Source: Proteiniphilum sp.
Lineage (GTDB): Bacteria; Bacteroidota; Bacteroidia; Bacteroidales; Dysgonomonadaceae
Assembly (NCBI GenBank): GCA_012728465.1
Contig: JAAYFB010000077.1
Span: 1 to 7,575, forward strand
Direction of reading: 5' to 3'
DNA length: 7,575 bases
Made by a program: the position numbers and the translations under genes. The notes under the pieces are model-generated. The model saw only the letters and a program-made list of their open reading frames with translations. It was not told the origin of the DNA and searched no databases. Numbering within the stretch: the stretch's first letter is position 1; the number at the start of each line of letters is the position of its first letter. Shown piece by piece: positions 5,532-7,575 of the stretch.

Positions 5532-6065
5532 ATGAGTAGAATAGATATTAACGAAATATACACGCTTTTTGAAGAGATCAAGGAGCTTATAAAGTCAAAA
5601 GAGGGTAACAATACAGAGGTTAAAGAAATAGAGCTACCTGATTTATCGGCAATAACTGCACTATCTGATAAACTTGACAGGACTATTGAGCAAGTGAGTA
5701 AACCAATATCAACTGAGCATCGTCATGTGTTTAGTTTTGCATCGAGTAAAACATTTATTGGTGTTATAGTATTAGGTGTCATGTGCATACTTTCTCTTTT
5801 CACAGTGATTTACAAGCAAAAAGAGGCTGACAGCTTAAAGGATAATGACCTTAAATATCGATACATTCATATGATGGGGGAAGCTACTCCTAGCTTACTT
5901 ATTAGTCTAGATAGTATTTTCAAATACAATACTAATAGTGTAAAAGATATACGCAAGGATGTCGTGTCTTATGAGAAGGCAGTAGTAGAAAGGGCGAAGA
6001 GGTTGGAGAAGGCTAGGATAAAAGAGTTGGAGGCGGAGAAATTGAGAGAGGGTATGGATTTATAA
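5532..6065 (+). CDS. Single-pass membrane protein of the mobilization operon, unknown function
   Basis: A 177-residue protein of unknown function, recognisable by architecture. Residues 1-60 are charged and probably helical. One clear membrane segment lies at about 74-94 (TFIGVIVLGVMCILSLFTVIY). Residues 130-177 are predicted coiled coil, ending in an Arg/Lys/Glu-rich helix (VVERAKRLEKARIKELEAEK). There is no cleavable signal peptide. It follows the relaxase by 26 bases with an A-rich leader, so it is probably in the same operon. Small membrane proteins at this position are common in Bacteroidota mobilizable elements. By inference it might link the relaxosome to the membrane or to a helper element's coupling protein, but this is not shown by sequence. 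No conserved catalytic motif is seen. Confidence 0.85.
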   Translation: MSRIDINEIYTLFEEIKELIKSKEGNNTEVKEIELPDLSAITALSDKLDRTIEQVSKPISTEHRHVFSFASSKTFIGVIVLGVMCILSLFTVIYKQKEADSLKDNDLKYRYIHMMGEATPSLLISLDSIFKYNTNSVKDIRKDVVSYEKAVVERAKRLEKARIKELEAEKLREGMDL

Positions 6066-6103
6066 AACTAATAACTTCGCCTCTGTAATTGAGCAAAAGT
6101 CAC

Positions 6104-6111
6104 TATATTTG
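6104..6111 (+). promoter_or_regulatory. Bacteroidota-type -7 promoter box (TATATTTG)
   Basis: TATATTTG fits TAnnTTTG and lies in the 174-bp gap before the helicase gene. No convincing -33 TTTG is seen at the usual distance, and the leader would be about 120 nt. It suggests that the cargo gene is transcribed separately from the mobilization operon. Confidence 0.35.
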
Positions 6112-6163
6112 CTGATATTTGAAATTTATGCAAAACAGGATGCATTGAATAGTTATTGAATTA

Positions 6164-6176
6164 ATTAGAATCTAAT
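6164..6176. promoter_or_regulatory. 13-bp palindrome, candidate operator before the helicase gene
   Basis: ATTAGA (6164-6169) and TCTAAT (6171-6176) form a perfect inverted repeat around one A, about 65 bp before the ATG at 6240 and downstream of the promoter box at 6104. ATTGAAT is also repeated directly just upstream (6144-6150 and 6155-6161). A regulator could bind here, but in AT-rich DNA such a palindrome can also arise by chance. Confidence 0.25.
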
Positions 6177-6239
6177 ATAGTAAGAACACTAATGTGAGTC
6201 CAATTAATTATGATAATATCCGATACTAGCTAGAGGAGT

Positions 6240-7575
6240 ATGAATAACAAAAATAATAACTCAAAGAACAATAAAAAGATGTCTTCAAGATTTTTTACGA
6301 ACAAAGAAGAGAATACGGTTTTTGATAAATTTAAAGGAATCCTTGAGAACATGAAAGATATATATGCTTTTCATGCTGTAGTAGGGTACTTCCGATCTTC
6401 AGGATACTTTAAGTTGCAACCATACTTAAAAGATATAAAAGATATAAAGATATTGATTGGAATCAATGTTGATCAAATGTTTGCAGATGCTCAAAGAAAA
6501 GGGCTATTATATTTTGGTGATGAGCAAAAGACAAAAGAAGAATTCTTGAATTGGTTCGTACAAGACTTGAAAGATGCTAAATACTCAAAAGAAGTTGAAG
6601 ATGGAGTTTTACAATTTATACAAGATATTGATGATGGTAAAATTGAAATCCGAGCTCATAATTCAAAAGCTATTCATGCTAAGTTCTATCTTTTCCTTCC
6701 TGAACTTCACTCTGAACATTCAGATGGTTGGGTAATAATGGGGTCCTCTAACCTTACAGAAGCAGGATTAGGGATTAAAAAGTCTCCTAACTATGAATTA
6801 AATATTGCATTAAAAGATTTTGACGATGTTGCATATACAAAATTAGAGTTTCAAGAGCTATGGGAGCAATCAACAACTATACTTCCTGCTGATATTACTG
6901 AATACAAGAAAAAAACCCATATTGGACAAGTCTTTGCACCGTTTGAAATATACATCAAACTACTAATTGAGTATTTTGGTAATAATATTGATTATGACAC
7001 TGACACTGTTGGTGATTTACCTAAGAGCTTTAAAAAATTAAGTTACCAAGTCGATGCCGTAAATCAAGGATTTCAGATGCTAATGGAGCATAATGGTTTT
7101 TTTCTCGCTGACGTTGTTGGACTAGGAAAAACCGTTATCGCAACTATGATTGCTAAAAGATTTCTAATTGCAAATGGATCTTTAAACACTAAAATATTAG
7201 TTGTATATCCCCCAGCTTTAGAAAAAAACTGGAAGTCTACATTCAGAACCTTTGGTATTGATAAGCACACTAAGTTTATCACTAATGGACGACTCGAAAA
7301 AATAGTAAATGGTGAGGACATGAATTATTGGGCGAAAGAGGAATATGACTTAATTCTAGTCGATGAAGCTCATAAATACAGAAATCATACATCACAAGCT
7401 TTTGGATTCTTACAACGTATATGCAAGGCTCCCCGAAGTGGAGAGGGATTAGTTAAAGGGAACAAGAAGAAAGTTATCTTAATTTCTGCCACACCACTTA
7501 ACAATAAACCACAAGATCTGTATTATCAATTACTACTGTTTCAAGATGCTAGAAGGAGTACGCTTCCTATTACAA
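6240..7575 (+). CDS. PLD-like nuclease / SNF2-type helicase fusion, 3' end outside window
   Basis: The open frame runs from 6240 off the window end; 445 codons are visible and at least the second RecA domain is missing. Residues about 25-215 form a phospholipase D-like domain with HAKFYLF (H146, K148) and GSSNLTEAGL (168-177, N171), the layout of HKD nucleases fused to Snf2-like helicases. The Asp of HxK(x4)D is Leu at 153, so nuclease activity is uncertain. From about 270 a SNF2-type helicase begins: Walker A DVVGLGKT (K297, T298), motif II VDEAHKY (D375-H378) and motif III SATPLN (416-421). Such proteins act on double-stranded DNA using ATP and often sit in defence or restriction-like loci. 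The in-frame stop at 6231 bounds the start. M14 (6279) is a real alternative, because residues 2-13 are only Asn, Lys and Ser and the DNA there resembles an A-rich leader. The gene follows the mobilization operon as probable cargo. Confidence 0.88.
   Translation, partial: MNNKNNNSKNNKKMSSRFFTNKEENTVFDKFKGILENMKDIYAFHAVVGYFRSSGYFKLQPYLKDIKDIKILIGINVDQMFADAQRKGLLYFGDEQKTKEEFLNWFVQDLKDAKYSKEVEDGVLQFIQDIDDGKIEIRAHNSKAIHAKFYLFLPELHSEHSDGWVIMGSSNLTEAGLGIKKSPNYELNIALKDFDDVAYTKLEFQELWEQSTTILPADITEYKKKTHIGQVFAPFEIYIKLLIEYFGNNIDYDTDTVGDLPKSFKKLSYQVDAVNQGFQMLMEHNGFFLADVVGLGKTVIATMIAKRFLIANGSLNTKILVVYPPALEKNWKSTFRTFGIDKHTKFITNGRLEKIVNGEDMNYWAKEEYDLILVDEAHKYRNHTSQAFGFLQRICKAPRSGEGLVKGNKKKVILISATPLNNKPQDLYYQLLLFQDARRSTLPIT

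Larger units (their letters stand above)
61..7575. mobile_element. Integrative mobilizable element, left part (right end outside window)
   Basis: The genes from 256 onward form a recognisable mobilizable cassette: an excisionase-like HTH protein, VapE, a TOPRIM primase, oriT, MobC, a MOBP relaxase and a membrane protein, followed by a cargo helicase. They start directly behind the 3' end of a tRNA-Leu gene. NBU1 of Bacteroides is known to integrate at the 3' end of a tRNA-Leu gene, so the location fits the family. The left boundary given is only the start of the tRNA T arm; the exact core cannot be set without the other junction. No integrase and no type IV secretion genes are present in the window, so transfer would rely on a helper element. 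Confidence 0.75.

Noticed and set aside
6030..6083. GAGGCG (6030-6035) with CGCCTC (6078-6083) as a terminator of the mobilization operon
   Set aside because: The arms are six bases, 42 bp apart, one lies inside the coding region and no T-run follows.
7073..7321. 82-codon minus-strand frame near the right end
   Set aside because: It is antisense to the SNF2 Walker A region of the incomplete + strand gene.

Overview
The window looks like one end of an integrative mobilizable element (IME) inserted at a tRNA-Leu gene of a member of the Bacteroidota, most likely a Bacteroidales genus such as Bacteroides or Prevotella. The reasons are: AT-rich DNA; A-rich leaders in place of Shine-Dalgarno sites; -7 boxes of the Bacteroidota form TAnnTTTG; a tRNA gene without an encoded CCA end; and a gene order (excisionase, VapE helicase, CHC2/TOPRIM primase, oriT, MobC, MOBP relaxase, membrane protein) that is common in mobilizable elements of this phylum. 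All genes supported here are on the + strand.

Layout. 3-86: tRNA-Leu(CAA), whose 3' half is the likely attachment site. 91-132: strong intrinsic terminator. 138-158: a direct repeat with 11-bp period that could be a recombinase arm site, followed by a promoter. 256-1146: unknown two-domain protein. 1147-1269: leader with a promoter box and two perfect palindromes. 1270-1566: excisionase-like HTH protein. 1569-2789: VapE-type P-loop ATPase. 2790-3030: non-coding, with seven exact copies of TTACTAC/GTAGTAA, an iteron-like array. 3031-4113: primase-like protein with a CHC2-type domain lacking its zinc ligands and an intact TOPRIM domain. 4114-4256: probable oriT, with a nested inverted repeat, two 9-bp direct repeats and a palindrome touching the next start codon. 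4257-4622: MobC-like accessory protein. 4597-5505: MOBP-type relaxase. 5532-6065: single-pass membrane protein. 6066-6239: leader with a promoter box and a palindrome. 6240-7575: the first 445 codons of a PLD-like/SNF2 helicase that runs off the window.

How it fits together (inference). The excisionase homologue would assist removal of the element from the tRNA gene. VapE and the primase could open and prime the excised circle, with the repeat array between their genes as a candidate origin. MobC and the relaxase would process oriT for transfer through a conjugation apparatus supplied by another element, since no type IV secretion genes are seen. The PLD-SNF2 gene sits where such elements carry cargo and may belong to a DNA-defence or restriction-like locus that continues to the right. 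No integrase is present in the window; it should lie beyond the right edge or be supplied in trans.
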